DNA of 64,000 nt, taken from NCBI RefSeq assembly GCF_910596095.1, contig NC_056538.1, positions 11,216,001-11,280,000 on the forward strand, written 5' to 3'. Made by a program: the position numbers and the translations under genes. Source of the DNA: Thunnus maccoyii. Lineage: Eukaryota; Chordata; Actinopteri; Scombriformes; Scombridae. Numbering within the stretch: position 1 is the stretch's first letter; every line of letters starts with the position of its first letter. The notes under the pieces were generated by a model, which did not search any database, was not told where the DNA came from, and was given only the letters and a program-made list of their open reading frames with translations. Positions 29,454 to 41,560 of the stretch are shown one piece after another.

Positions 29454-31902
29454 ATGTAAGTATCTGTGGAGATCATACCGTCTTCGGCAGAGTGGGCATT
29501 TTTCAGCCTCAGAGCCTGAACTTTTAAGTCCCACCAAAATAAACGGTTAGCCTCAGTGCTAACCTCGTTAGCATTTCAGCAAAGGCCGGTTAGCTGGAGC
29601 TGATAAACCCTTTGTGTCCCTTCGCTGTCTGTATTTTCAGTCTCCGCTGCTTTATAACTACGTCATTGTCACAATAATAAGTTAAAGAAATGATTTGAAT
29701 TTGCAAAGTTGAAAAGTTACTATTGAGAAATAAAACACGCTTGGTATAAACTAGTGAGCTACATGCTAATAGTGAGGACGCACTTCAAACACTTCAAGTG
29801 TTTGAAGTGCGTTTTTTATTTGTCCCTACTGATGTTTTGTAAAATATATATATTTAACCTCATTTTTTATAAATTTCCCATTCGGCTTGGATATTCTAGC
29901 TCCCTGTCTTTGTCCAAAAAATGCAGATAAACGTACCTAGCTTCATAATAGCACGAGCTTTATGGACCTATCGAAGTAAACACGACGCTGAAGTTAGCTT
30001 CCGACTCGGGGTTAAGGAGAACATAAATAATGATATAAGATAAATTAAATGAAATAGTATAAAGGTTTCACAAATCTGAAACTGTGTTTTAATGAGTCTG
30101 TAGAGTCTTCTCGTTAATCTAGTCCAGATTTGACGAGTCCAAGTATAGTGGTTTTTGATCTGGACCTGATATAATGTGGTCTGGATGGAGAAATATCAGT
30201 GAAATCGCCCTCTTTTCAGTTTCCAGAAGTAACATAAAGGTTTCACAAATATGAAAGTGGGTTAGTAGTGAAAAATAGAAAATCATCGCTAAATATCATT
30301 ATTTATGTTTCCCTTTACTTTTCCCGTAACCGTGAATCGGAAACAGCAGTCGTGCAGTAACGTTAAACTGCCAGTAACTAAAGTAATTAACGCCTGACAG
30401 TGGTGTTCTGACTTCTCAAAAATACAGGTAAAACCAACAGTCCACATTTACCGTTGTGTTGCTTAAGTGGAAATGTTTCCTATGTGGATGTGTTTTTGGA
30501 CACAGGCCTGGATCGTTTGGTTGTAAATACAGAACCATACCATCCATCATTGTGTATTGTTGTGTGTCACTGGAATAGTGGACCAATTTGTGTAGTGGTT
30601 TCTGTATGGCCTTTTTTTTTTTTTTTTTTTTTAGTTAGATTCCTGACATCCAGTTGTAACAAATTATTTATGTACATTTGAAACGGAAATTTAAGTAATC
30701 TGTAAATAATTACAAAATCTATCAGGCTAATTAAAAACAACACAATCCAACAACATAACTGAAGATTATTTTGCAGACAGAAAACGTGTAGGATGAAACA
30801 ACAGTGTATTATGCCTGCCCTAACCGATTTCTTGTACTATCAAATAAATGTAGAATATTCCTACACTACTAATGGTATAATGCCACTCTGATCATACTTA
30901 CGTATTTATTAACATTTTAATTGGTATTGTTTCGTGTCAATTTTCAGGAGTCTGTTAACAAAGCCCAAGTCAGAGATGACCCCCGAGGAGCTCCAGAAAC
31001 GCGAAGAGGAGGAATTTAACACTGGCCCCCTGTCTGTGCTCACGCAGTCAGTCAAGAACAACACACAGGTCCTCATTAACTGTCGCAACAACAAGAAGCT
31101 GCTCGGAAGAGTCAAGGCTTTTGACAGGTACTGATTCCAGTCCACTAACTTATTACTTAACAGATTTTAGTGCAAAAAAAGAGATTAATACTTGTTTATA
31201 TTCACTATTTCGTAAGTGCATGTATTTCCCATTTTTGTTATTGAAGTCAAGATGGTATTTTTACTGATATCAATATACTGATATCAATACTGATATCTCA
31301 AAGATATGAGCGCAGACTACTTAAAATCAGATATTTTATAAAGGATAAAGTTATTTTTTTCGCAGCATTGTCAAGTGTATGAGATGTATTTTCTTTCTAC
31401 AGCAGCTTGATACTCAGTGAAGTTAGATAATACATTTTTCCTGTAAAAAATGGATAATTATTGTCACAATGTAAAAATCCTACTGGTATCAAAGTAAATG
31501 AAAAAGCACCCTAATGTCCTTGTTATTAACAAATTAAACATCAATATTGGTGCGGTATCACAGGAAGAGTTTGATATTGGTCCTGATTTTGCATTTCTAA
31601 TCAATTGTTGCATACTGACACCATCTCTTTTTATGTTTTATTCAATCTCAGATATATAGCCTTCTTTTCAGGGGTTTTTGTTTTCAGAATCAGTAATATT
31701 GTTCTATTGCTAATGCTATCATTTCAGGCATTGCAACATGGTGTTGGAGAATGTGAAGGAGATGTGGACAGAAGTTCCCAAGAGCGGGAAGGGAAAGAAG
31801 AAGTCTAAGCCAGTGAATAAGGATCGCTACATTTCTAAAATGTTCCTCAGGGGAGATTCTGTCATCGTTGTGCTGAGAAATCCTCTGATCACTGGAAAAT
31901 GA
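29454..31902 (+). CDS. snrpd2: Small nuclear ribonucleoprotein Sm D2
   Basis: Exon 1 ends at 29455 with only the first two bases of the start codon (AT). Exon 2 (30948-31127) supplies the G, and exon 3 (31728-31902) carries the stop. The product is 118 residues, the same length as human SNRPD2 and nearly identical to it: [20 protein letters not shown] at the N-terminus, Sm1 motif region around [20 protein letters not shown], a Lys-rich loop GKGKKKSKP, and Sm2 region [17 protein letters not shown], ending TGK. Sm D2 pairs with Sm D1 in the heptameric ring on U1, U2, U4 and U5 snRNAs, assembled in the cytoplasm by the SMN complex and working in the nuclear spliceosome. The gene has an ETS site upstream and a polyadenylation signal about 270 bases after the stop. 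Confidence 0.97.
29778..29812. repeat. Perfect 17-bp inverted repeat with a one-base centre
   Basis: acgcacttcaaacactt, a single c, then its exact reverse complement, followed at once by a run of T. Lies in snrpd2 intron 1. No known element was recognised. Confidence 0.85.
30090..30290 (+). repeat. Dispersed repeat shared with polr2i intron 2
   Basis: Reverse-complement relative of 15170-15420 (shared 'agtatagtggtttttgat' and 'aatgtggtctggatgg'). The phrase 'ataaaggtttcacaaat' occurs twice within it, about 170 bases apart, showing internal duplication. Intron 1 of snrpd2. Confidence 0.55.
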
Positions 31903-32168
31903 ACTGCTTACTAGTGCCCAGCTGAACCACACAATGGTCACAGAGCCTTTTTTTTTTCTTTCTTTTTCCTTTTTGTTGAAAGATTTAAAGCAATCTGTGG
32001 ACTGTCAATAATGGAAACCTCTTTGTTATGTTTATTTTGTTGTTGGATCGCTGCAGTCACTATTGGGTAAGATACAGCGTCAAATGGTGTCTGTACTGTT
32101 TGGAGAGCTGATTAGATTTGATGGTTTTGGTTTGTCTACAGAAATCTTCTGTATTTTTCATTTTTAAT

Positions 32169-32174
32169 AATAAA
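32169..32174 (+). promoter_or_regulatory. Polyadenylation signal of snrpd2
   Basis: A canonical aataaa in a T/A-rich stretch about 270 bases past the snrpd2 stop, followed by a GT-rich segment (agtgtgtgtgaag), the usual downstream element. Confidence 0.65.
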
Positions 32175-32189
32175 AGTGATGAATAGATT

Positions 32190-33824
32190 CAAGTGTGTGT
32201 GAAGCTTTTTACTTGCACTTAAAGTTTTGGTTTAGTTTTTATTTAATCATACTAGTTTCAGATGTCTAACATTAATTTTGATAAATCTGTTTTAATCATT
32301 TTAACTCTCTTTTTTTAATCATAACTGAGTGTTTAGACATATTACATATTTGCTTCCATTCCTCAAACCTATATCGTGATTTTTTTAAAAAGTCCTCATC
32401 TAATGCACACTACATCAGATGTATCAGAGAAAGCTGTGGTGAAAACTTGTTTTTTCTTGGGTATCCTTGCCATCCCCCTCCCTCTCCACCACCTCCCCCT
32501 CCTCCCGCTGTCACCCTTTCACTCTCCCCTGACGGCATCTTATGTGTCAGGCTTGATTTCAGTCAGCAGCGCTCAATATGCGACAAACTGCCGTTTAAAG
32601 GCCCTCTGCATTATTAATGAGACCAGATGTGCTGACTGTCACTTCACACCCTGATCTCTCTCCCATTTCGGGCTGTTCCTCTCTGCTGCTCGGCCCCTCC
32701 TGACCACTTTGTTAATTGTCTTAATAGCTTAACAGCAAGTGTCACCTTACTTCTCTCAAAGGTTTGGCACCTAACTTCTGTTCTCTGGTGCTCTCAGATT
32801 TAGTGGTCAGGTGAAGTGTACTGGATTTTAATTGTGTGAGTAAATAAAAAGGCTGTCTGTATATTTTACAAAGTTTTAATCAGTCCCTCTGGTTTTATCT
32901 GTAGGCTTCATAATAAAAATAGAACCACCTGAAGGGCATTTTTGTGTCCAAAACTATTCTATTAACTCCAGCGTACCTGAGACCAGCACCTGTGGGTGGG
33001 CAGTAAGCCCTGTTTGATTTACAGCTCTCAGGTGAAGCCTGCTGGAGCATTGAACATGCATGCAGTGAACTTTCATGACTTTTCCTGATAATCCAATGTT
33101 ATCTATTTTACTCCTGCTTCAGGCATATCTCAGCTTCAACCAAAAGTTTGAGGGAGATCATGTTGCAGGGGCCACAAAACTGACAAGTTTTTGCATATAA
33201 GTGGCCCAAGGCAGAAGGAAACACAGCAGCTGCCCAGAGCCCTGTGGACACCAGGAGGCCCCCAAATGACTCATCTAATTAAAGTGTTCAAGTGATTTTA
33301 TCTTTATTGTACAGTTTTTCTATTTGCACTTTTCATACAAAGGAACCTGCACTGAGCAGATTTAAAGGTTTTAAGTTAAGGTTTATCTACTAAATATTTA
33401 TAGCACCTTATTAAACAAATTTACAAAGATTTACAACAAAAACAAAAGACTAACTCATGAGGATCAACAAGATAAACATTTAGATGAGAAAATGGCCTAA
33501 TAAGAGTAAAATAGATGCAAGATTGCAAGTAAATTATACAAATCTCTTCATTGTGACTGAACCTTTAGTTTAAAGGAAGTTTTGCACTGTAAAAAAAAAA
33601 TCAACCGAATCTGAGTAAAAGTCCAGATTCATACTGTTTAAACCTGTAGCTTTTTGACTTCTATCTACTAAAAGGAGTTAACTGCGTAGAACCATCCAGG
33701 GTGCTTTTTTTTGTTTTGTTTTTTAACCAAATCTTGACCTAAGTTTAACCAGTATACTTTACTGTAACCTCAACCCCAAACTAAACTAACTAAAACTGAA
33801 CAATGTGTAACACAATGTAAGTAC
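32190..33824. other. Intergenic DNA downstream of snrpd2
   Basis: No supportable gene. A pyrimidine-rich tract (about 32460-32530) gives a spurious open frame. The rest is AT-rich without recognisable structure. Confidence 0.4.
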
Positions 33825-33832
33825 AAATGTAT

Positions 33833-34227
33833 TAGGGCCTGAGCGATACTGGATTTTTGGGGCCAATGCCCCAATATTAGGCTGTAAAAAAATTCCATTA
33901 TTAATGTATCGGCTGATAATCTTATATATACAGAATATATACATAAAACCTAAAATGTAATTATCAAACACTTGTGACAAAGATATGTAATGAAGGCAGG
34001 ATATTTTACAGTTTAACAAAAAACTAAAAAAACATATGTAAATATTTATTAAACTTGAATTATCAAAAAGTATCAAATATACATAAAATGCTGCCTATAT
34101 AACTTTAAAAAATAAAAATATATATATCAGTGCATATCAGACAAAATATACACCAATACCGATATATCTGTGATAGGCCAATATCGGCTGATAATATTAG
34201 CTGACCAATATATCGGCCGGGCTCTAA
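33833..34227 (+). mobile_element. 395-base hAT-like MITE with 8-base target duplication, copy 1
   Basis: The ends are inverted: tagggcctgagcgatac at the left and, on the other strand at the right, tagagcccggccgatat. The 8-base sequence aaatgtat flanks it directly at 33825-33832 and 34228-34235, as expected for hAT insertion. The interior is AT-rich, rich in 'gatatatc/tatcggc' phrases, and has no transposase. Related pieces are at 53375-53630 and 55784-55993. Confidence 0.75.
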
Positions 34228-34433
34228 AAATGTATAAAAATGTTACAATGAATAGGACCACACGTTTCATGGTCCATGATATGGAATACTGGATTTTGTA
34301 CTGAGCTGTGCTCCAGCTGAAGATCTGTCATACTGTGGTGCAACAAGGCTGATTTTGGCTGGACATCATGTGCTAGACTTAAATCCAAATTCAGACTGTT
34401 TATGAGAAGTCATCTATCTGTCTACAGATCTCC

Positions 34434-35500
34434 TTGGCTAATATTGATTTGCAATCACATGCCTTTATTTATTCACTAAACTTTCTACAGCCACAGAGGT
34501 CTGGTTCTCACCAGGGTCACAGCACAATAACAGCTGCAGTCATTGATAACATTGTCTCCCCCCTGGATAAAAAACAATTCTGTGCCACTCTCCTCATTGA
34601 CCTCTCAGAAGCATTTGATACCATTAATTATAAAATCCTACATCATAACAGTCTATACATTTAGATGAAGCCACGCTTAATTGGTTCCATTCTTACAGAG
34701 ACAACTCAGACTGTTGTTGCTGATACTGCTTAGTCAAGCCCTCTTACCATCAGAAATGGGGTGCCACAGGGGTCTATCCTTGGTCCATTGCTGTTTACAT
34801 TATATATAAGTAACTTCCTAATCAATACTTAAATGTCCATTTTTTTGCAGGCTCAACCTCAGCTCAGGCCCTGACTCGTCTTCAGTCTGCTTTTGATGCT
34901 TTCCAAACATCATTGCTTAATCACAGACTAGTCTTAAATGCAGAAAAGAACAAGTACATGGTATTCTCCACCTCCGTCAGTGACTCTGACTATCCTGGCA
35001 TCAAAACTTTAATGGCACCCACATTACTGTTGCTAAGTCATATAAATTCTTGGAAATTTGGCTTGCCAGCAGACTATTACTCAAGATTCATACTCAATAT
35101 TTGACTCAGAAATTAAAAATCAAACTAGGCTTCTTGTATATGTTCTTCTGTCTTTTTTAAACTGTAAAATTATTATGTCATCAACCTTCATGTCTGTCCT
35201 TGACTACTGAGATATTCTGTGCTCTGCTCCATCATCCATCACTTCAGCAGTTGAACCCTATGTATCATAGTGCATTACTCTTTATCACAAATGGCAAATT
35301 TTATACATTCTTCTCTGTATCATGAGGTTGGTTGGATTCGCTTACAGACAAGAAGAAATAACCATCTCATGTTATTCAGCTATAAAGCTTCCAAACTACC
35401 TCACATCTGTTCTTTCATTGAAATCTAGTAACTACAGTCACGATCCAGTAACTACTTGACCATAGACATTCCTCACATTCACACTAATGGTGGCAGAACT
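34434..35500 (+). pseudogene. Degraded LINE reverse transcriptase (L2/CR1/Rex-like)
   Basis: Broken frames carry familiar non-LTR reverse-transcriptase blocks in order: TLLIDLSEAFDTINYKILHH (about 34585-34645), PQGSILGPLLFTLYISN (about 34755-34815), and LNHRLVLNAEKNKYMVFS (about 34916-34970). The catalytic F/YxDD region and much between blocks are lost, and several stops and shifts break the frame. Later fragments up to about 35450 resemble the region after the palm domain. It is a dead partial copy; the exact clade is uncertain. Confidence 0.75.
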
Positions 35501-35653
35501 GGTTTAAGGTATAATGCACCTTTTTAAGTGGAATGAACTGCAAACTGCACTCAAACATAAAGCTTTATTGTCTGATGTTTTTTATGATTCTTGTAGCTGC
35601 TTTTATTAAAACTCAGGTCTTTTTTCATCTCAATAAGACTACTTGATTAAATC

Positions 35654-35656
<3 letters not shown>

Positions 35657-35702
<46 letters not shown>

Positions 35703-35708
35703 GTATAT
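35657..35708. repeat. (AT)n microsatellite
   Basis: An uninterrupted AT run of about 34 bases followed by two gtatat interruptions. It lies just beyond the LINE remnant, a common place for simple repeats. Confidence 0.9.
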
Positions 35709-35709
35709 C

Positions 35710-36540
35710 TTTATGTCTGTGCCCAGTGTTATCAACTGTGCTTTCAGCCAAACACTACATGTAAACATGGATGACTAAAAAGGACAAAACATCATAAAGT
35801 GTTTCAGTAAGGTGTTGGGACAAAATCAGCTAAATTCTCCTTGTCATAGATTCTCCAGGTCTGTGGTATTCTGCCCCGAGGATGAACACCATTCTTCCTA
35901 AATATGTTAATTTGGTGTTGTAATGATGGTTTGGGAAATCTCTTATAGGAGTTTAAATGGGCTGGTGACAGTGAGGGCCCTAGACACGATTCACATCATT
36001 TTGACATTCATCAAACCAGGACCATGATGGCCAACAGATTCCCATCTCAGTTCCTTTATGCACTCAGTGAATTAAGCAGCTGTTTAGGGCCTGGTTGCCA
36101 TCAGTGGACCCCCAAATAAATGCTGCATATATAAGCCAAGTTTAAGCCTCTGATACAGAACAACTTTGAATTATATACAATAATTATATAACTGGCCCCA
36201 CTATGACCAGTGAGCTCCAAAGTGTTGCTGAAGATCTTTCCAGCAACATGGGGAACGAATATCTTCACTTGACACTTTTTTATATATAGCCCAATCCACA
36301 AAAAATGTAACTCTAAAGATTATTTTGGATTAAATAATTATCCTCTCAGCTGCAACATCCTGGGACAGAGTGATGTCAAACAGCGGGTGGGCCTATTTGG
36401 AGATGCCTTGGATAAAAACAACTTTGAGGACCACATGTGTTGAGTGTCATGATGCGCTTCTCTCATGTTACTCATGATCTCAAAGACAAGTCAAAAAGTC
36501 TCTTTCCCTCCAGATTTCGAGGGGTTAGAGATCCATGAGC
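35710..36540. other. Intergenic DNA before the CpG-rich segment
   Basis: No gene or clear repeat seen; short open frames only. Confidence 0.35.
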
Positions 36541-36589
36541 AGGAAGGCAGATGTTTTATTCAGTAGGTAAGCGATAAGAGGGGGGAAGT

Positions 36590-36800
36590 GTGATTATGAT
36601 AGCGATCGGCCATGAACCGATACTCGAGCCTCCGAGCAACGCGACACCCTGGAGCGCATCGATCGTTCCGGTAACGGGAGCCGCCGCCGCAGTTTGTTTT
36701 CAAGCAGAGCAGAGTCCGGGTGTCAGAGCCGCCGGGCCAGGTGGAGGGAGAGGAGGAGGAGGAGGAGGATGAGAGGATATCAGCTCCGTAAACACACGAA
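36590..36800. promoter_or_regulatory. Isolated CpG-rich segment, possible promoter
   Basis: Between snrpd2 and vasp, about 200 bases are clearly richer in CpG than the AT-rich DNA on both sides, with gccgccgccgcag and a (gga)n run at 36750-36772. Open frames on both strands look compositional. It could be the start of an unlisted, perhaps non-coding transcript, or a chance island. There is no transcript evidence. Confidence 0.3.
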
Positions 36801-39712
36801 TCACTCATCTCTCTTAAAGTGTGAATGACAGTAACTGCAAGGACACATTCAGTGACAGCCAAAACAAGACGGATCAGGTGCATGTAGACCCGGCCTATTT
36901 ACAAACAAGTACTGTAGTGGGAGAGAAGATGCCCATAACACAACTATTTTATTCTAATACACTTTTAACCTTAATCCCACCGATCTGTTTCTGTTTTAAT
37001 TGGTGCTTTAAAAAAACAATGGGGTCCTGGGGGGGCCCAGTTAAAAGCACCCAGTTCCGCCTGAATAGTTTTAATAGATGGAACTATTTGTTGAGTTCAT
37101 GTTTGCCATGGGTCCTAATTTAAAGTATCACACACTATGAGGGGGAGTAGGAGAACTCTGTCAGTCTTTCTCAAGGCTTGGTGGAAAGATTGTACTCGGG
37201 ACAAAGGCTCCAATTTGTATTAAAGAAAAGTGTATATTTTCATTTTACACCATATGCAAATGAACTGTAACTTTCCTAAAATAATACCAATCTGTTTTTA
37301 GATGGCATTAATTACATAACTAATGATGTATTGAGAAGTACTAAGTCAACATTTTGCTGTGATGGTTGTTTCTTACAGTAGTTTATTCTTGGGGGCATCA
37401 GTCTGTAGTCCTTGTGTGTTAAATATTGGTAGGATGAGGGTTAAATGTCTATAAACTTTTACTGGGACAATAAGGATTATTATTAGGTTTCAATAGTCCA
37501 TTACATGGGTTTAGTAGTTTGCCATCAGCAGGACTGTAGCCAGGATTTTAGAAATATGATCCTGAGCCCAGATTTCCCCAGCACAACACCACCAATGTAA
37601 GAAATTTGTGACCACCAAAAAACATTTAAAAAAAAAGAAAAAAAAAGAAGAAAAAAAAGTCATTTAAAATCTAATAAAATTTTTGAGTACATTAAAATCA
37701 CAAAGTAATTTTATTGATACATTTAATTACATATTTTGTTATTTCCCTATATGAAAAGTAAAAGATATTTAGATATAAGATGTTTAGACAAAAAAAACCC
37801 CATCTAAATCAGGCTTTAAAAACTCTAATATGCATAATATATACTACAATGTAAAATCCTTTGATGTCCAGAAATAGAGAGACATGACCTCGGTGTAATA
37901 ATGCTTATAGCTAATATTTAGATTTAATACGCTATCATTTTTCTGTTCATATAATATCAAAGTGAGATATTTGTAATGTGTCATTGCATTTAGGATTTAG
38001 AATAACAAAATGAAAAGTGGAGCTGTTGGAAAACATCTTCACAGATGTTGTTTTTTTTATGTAAAAGCTGATAGTTGATATTGTAATATAACATCATAAT
38101 GTTATTTTAGTCTTTGACTCTTAAAGGCCTGCTGTGGCTCTTTCCGAAGGAGACTTGACAAAGACAAGCATCAGCTAAAAAAAAACTGATTGCACAACAG
38201 AAGAAAATACAGGAATGCAACATTGATAGGGGATTTTTTCCAGTAAACTGCTGCGTAAATGTTTCACATAGACATCTGTGTGTAATATATTATGGTCACA
38301 TTGCCATCTAGTGGATTATAAAAGTAATGTAGAGGTTTCCAGCAGAGATATGCTTTGACCTGACTGACTGGCCCTTTTCATTTAACACGGTCTGTGTTTA
38401 GATCCAAAATACATTTACTGTATCATGAAAGCATCATCTGATCTGACACATGAATAAAAATATTTATCATGCTTTATCATGCTTTTTCTTTTCATAGAAA
38501 TCTGCCTGTCACATGTAATCTTTCTTAGAGTAGCTCAGTGCTCTGGTATTAAAATAAAAACTAAAGTTTAAACTCTAAAACCAGAAAATTTTAATACAAA
38601 AATAATTTTATATTCTTGGCTTCAGGATAGTATATATATTAGTATACACTGTCAGTGTGTAATGGTGCCTTAAAGGGGGTGTTCAGGGCCTACATGTCAT
38701 TTCAGCTTCTCTCTACAATCCCACTGCTGTCCTTTACTTAACTGGCCTCCAGCACAGACCTCTTAGTGAACAGTTGTGTCTCGCTCCCCTCCTCCAGCCA
38801 CATTCCTCCCCTGTAAAAAAGGAGATGGGGTGAGACTTAGAATACTTGAGTAACAATAACACTCATTGAATTTCCTTCAAAAACTATGAATTTGTGGAAT
38901 GTAGTCAATAAATCATGTGCAGTCTCATATACATCCCTGTCCGGCTAAATGCTGCCAACTTCAGCCTCCAGACTGACACTTTGTTTCTTTGGCTGAAGTT
39001 GTATAATTCTCTTTATTCGTCTGCTATTCAACCAACAGTTGGAACCGAGGCTTTCAGACGCTGCCTCGGGACTGTGTGCCTCGACAACTCCTGGATACTC
39101 TGATGTAAGCTGTAGTAGAAGTGCAGTCTGTTTACATAATAGCAATCTTTTCTCTTCAGACACACAGGCTTAAAAGTGTAATTCAGCCCAGTTGACCAAG
39201 AACATCCACTTTGTCAAAATCCATGTTCTCCCTCTTTGTCTTTTCATTTTCTCCTGCATCTCCTCAACCTTTAACAATACCTCCAAAACACCTTCGTCTC
39301 TCCATCATAGCCACTCGACTCCACCGCGTCTCATGTAGGCCACTTCGCAGGTCTTCTGTCAGGCTGCCAGCTGTGGACGGTGTTGACCGACTGACGTCAA
39401 GCCGTGGAAATAAAGCTGCGGTGAAGGGGAGGAGGCCAAGAGAAACCTAAAATTACTGCATGACTGTTTCTAATTCTTTACGGGCTACTTTCTGGGAAGC
39501 AGACCAACTTTTTGTGTCTGCGCCAACATATATCACACAAACACCTACGCACACACAGCTCACAGGATCTGGTGTTAATATCTGCAAAGCTGCACACTCA
39601 GCGGAAGAAAAGAAATTGGGGGTTTACTTGACAGTTTGAGCTTTAGTAGTCAGCAGGGTTAACAGGGGGCACATGGCTCAGAAATACCAGACTAACAGTT
39701 GCTCAGAGCAGT

Positions 39713-39915
39713 CAAGGATCAAGGATATCTTTATTATCCCTGAAGGGTAATTTGTTGTTCATCAAGCAGTAACCAGACAAACAATAACACATAGACAATA
39801 AATACAGTAAAAAAAAAAATCAGAGTTGTTTAAAAGGCCAATGGCAGCAGGGACAAATGAGTTCATGAGTCTATTGGTTCTGCAGACTGAAGCAACTTGA
39901 CTTGAACTATGTATA
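39713..39915 (-). mobile_element. 3' end of a non-LTR retrotransposon
   Basis: On the minus strand the peptide CRTNRLMNSFVPAAIGLLN is the typical C-terminal end of CR1/L2/Rex-type ORF2 proteins. It is followed by a short 3' UTR ending in 'gggataataaagatatcctt'. The 5' side runs into the (GT)n microsatellite, and nothing more of the element is visible there. A 5'-truncated LINE insertion. Confidence 0.6.
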
Positions 39916-39916
39916 T

Positions 39917-39918
<2 letters not shown>

Positions 39919-39953
<35 letters not shown>
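39919..39953. repeat. (GT)n microsatellite
   Basis: About 17 GT units without interruption, directly abutting a LINE 3' fragment. Confidence 0.9.
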
Positions 39954-40672
39954 GAGACTAAAGGCATATTGGCTTTCTGGATGTTTACACATGCCAAGCA
40001 GACGTAATGCATTCCTTTCTCATCCCCTCTTCCACTTCTGTCCCCATTAGGAAGAAGGAGTGCTTTTAGTGTGTACAGTATCTCAGTGTTGAAAAGTGGG
40101 CCATGTGAGGCATCGGACTCCTTTTTCCTTTCATTGTTTGAATTGAATTAGAGAGTATTAGGCTACTTCTGCGTGTATTGTGGGTTAATTAAAATATTTC
40201 TGCGGTTCAGTATAGAATATTTGTTGTGTCTTGCCCTGTCCATCGAATCAGCTTTCCTCATTCCAGAAACATTACTCATTTAATGCTGCAGAAAGTCTAT
40301 CTATGGAATAATTGAACGGCTGGCCACAGTAGCTGGGAGAAACCTGAAGTTAGCCAGACAGCCAGCAGGGCGAGGTGGAGGGCTTGGCTTGGATGAGATG
40401 CTGCCTTCAAGTGCTATTGGATATTACACATATCAACCGCCAATTTAGTATGTGAGACATTGCTGGAATGACCAGCTTGTCAAATGTGATGTGTAAGGGG
40501 GGATGATACATGTGGGACACTTGATATTGATCTGTGGAGGTCAAAATGGAGGCTGTGGGGGGTCTTGTAGTCCTGTGGTTATAGGATTAGATGACAGCTA
40601 TGTACTGTAGTGCCATGGATTTGACATGGATGAGGTGTCAAAACATGGCAACCCATTCATTACCAAAAAAAA

Positions 40673-40690
40673 AGAGAGAGAGAGAGAGAG
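40673..40690. repeat. (GA)n microsatellite
   Basis: Nine GA units preceded by an A run. Confidence 0.85.
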
Positions 40691-41392
40691 AAGGAAAATA
40701 TTGGAGGGGCTTTCTTTGTGTCTGCTGTGCTGATATACTTTGGGGGCGCATTAATCATTACTGCAAGCTGTTTTAAATTCTTAGTTTTGACATTTCACTT
40801 GTACTTTAAATTAGATTTTGTTGCCAAATGATAAACCACAATGATCCATGGGTACAGATGCCATCGTAACTTCAGAGACTATGTTCCCCTTAACATTTCT
40901 TATGAAACATTAATCATATTACATGGTTAGAGGAGTGCATTTCTACCATATTTCACATTGAGAGGAGATAATGGAAAGCATGTGTTCATTTCCACCTTTG
41001 GCAGTGGATGTCTGACCGTTCAGGGCTCAGACTCCCACCTGTATCAGGCTTCCTTTTGTTTAATTACCACTCTAATAATATATTTGTTTTTTATTTTGTT
41101 TTATGGCTGTTGGATTTTATCTATAATTGTGTACAGCTGTATAAATAAATGTTCTTACTCATTTACAGTAATAGGTTCTACATGCAGGTGTCTGTACTGT
41201 CTTAAGTACAAGAAGAGGAAGAAGTACTTGATGAGTAAATGAGTGATCTAGTTCTGACGACCAGGCTACGCTTGGGCAGGTTATGAGTTGCATTTGACAG
41301 AGATAACAAGGTTAAAATGCTCACATGGTAATTAGTTGATATACTGAAACTTAAACAGTTGATTTTAACATTAGTTATTTTGTGATCATCAG

Positions 41393-41560
41393 TAATGAAA
41401 GAAGTATTGAGATCTTTTATTTCAGTAAAAGCAGGAATATCTCAAAGTAAAAGTACTCCATTATGAGTAAAGGTCCTGTTACCTAAGTAGAGGAAGTATT
41501 AGCAGTAAAAAAATACAGCAGAATAGCTTTGTCAGAATGATATATTATTGGATTATTGTT
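41393..41560 (+). repeat. Interspersed repeat of the 'ccattatgagtaaaag' family, copy 3
   Basis: 'actccattatgagtaaagg', 'gtcctgttacctaa' and 'atatattattggattattg' match the order of the copies at 4645 and 28560. A further piece ('gaaatgtagcagaaaaagga') lies at about 42001, so the original copy may be split. Confidence 0.5.

Noticed and set aside
34434-34664. Frame with LLIDLSEAFDTINYKILHH as a host gene
   Set aside because: It is a reverse-transcriptase block of a decayed LINE, with other RT blocks in broken frames just downstream.
36560-36883. Minus-strand 107-codon frame in the CpG-rich block
   Set aside because: Its Ser run is the reverse of a (gga)n repeat, and no family match or splice context supports it.
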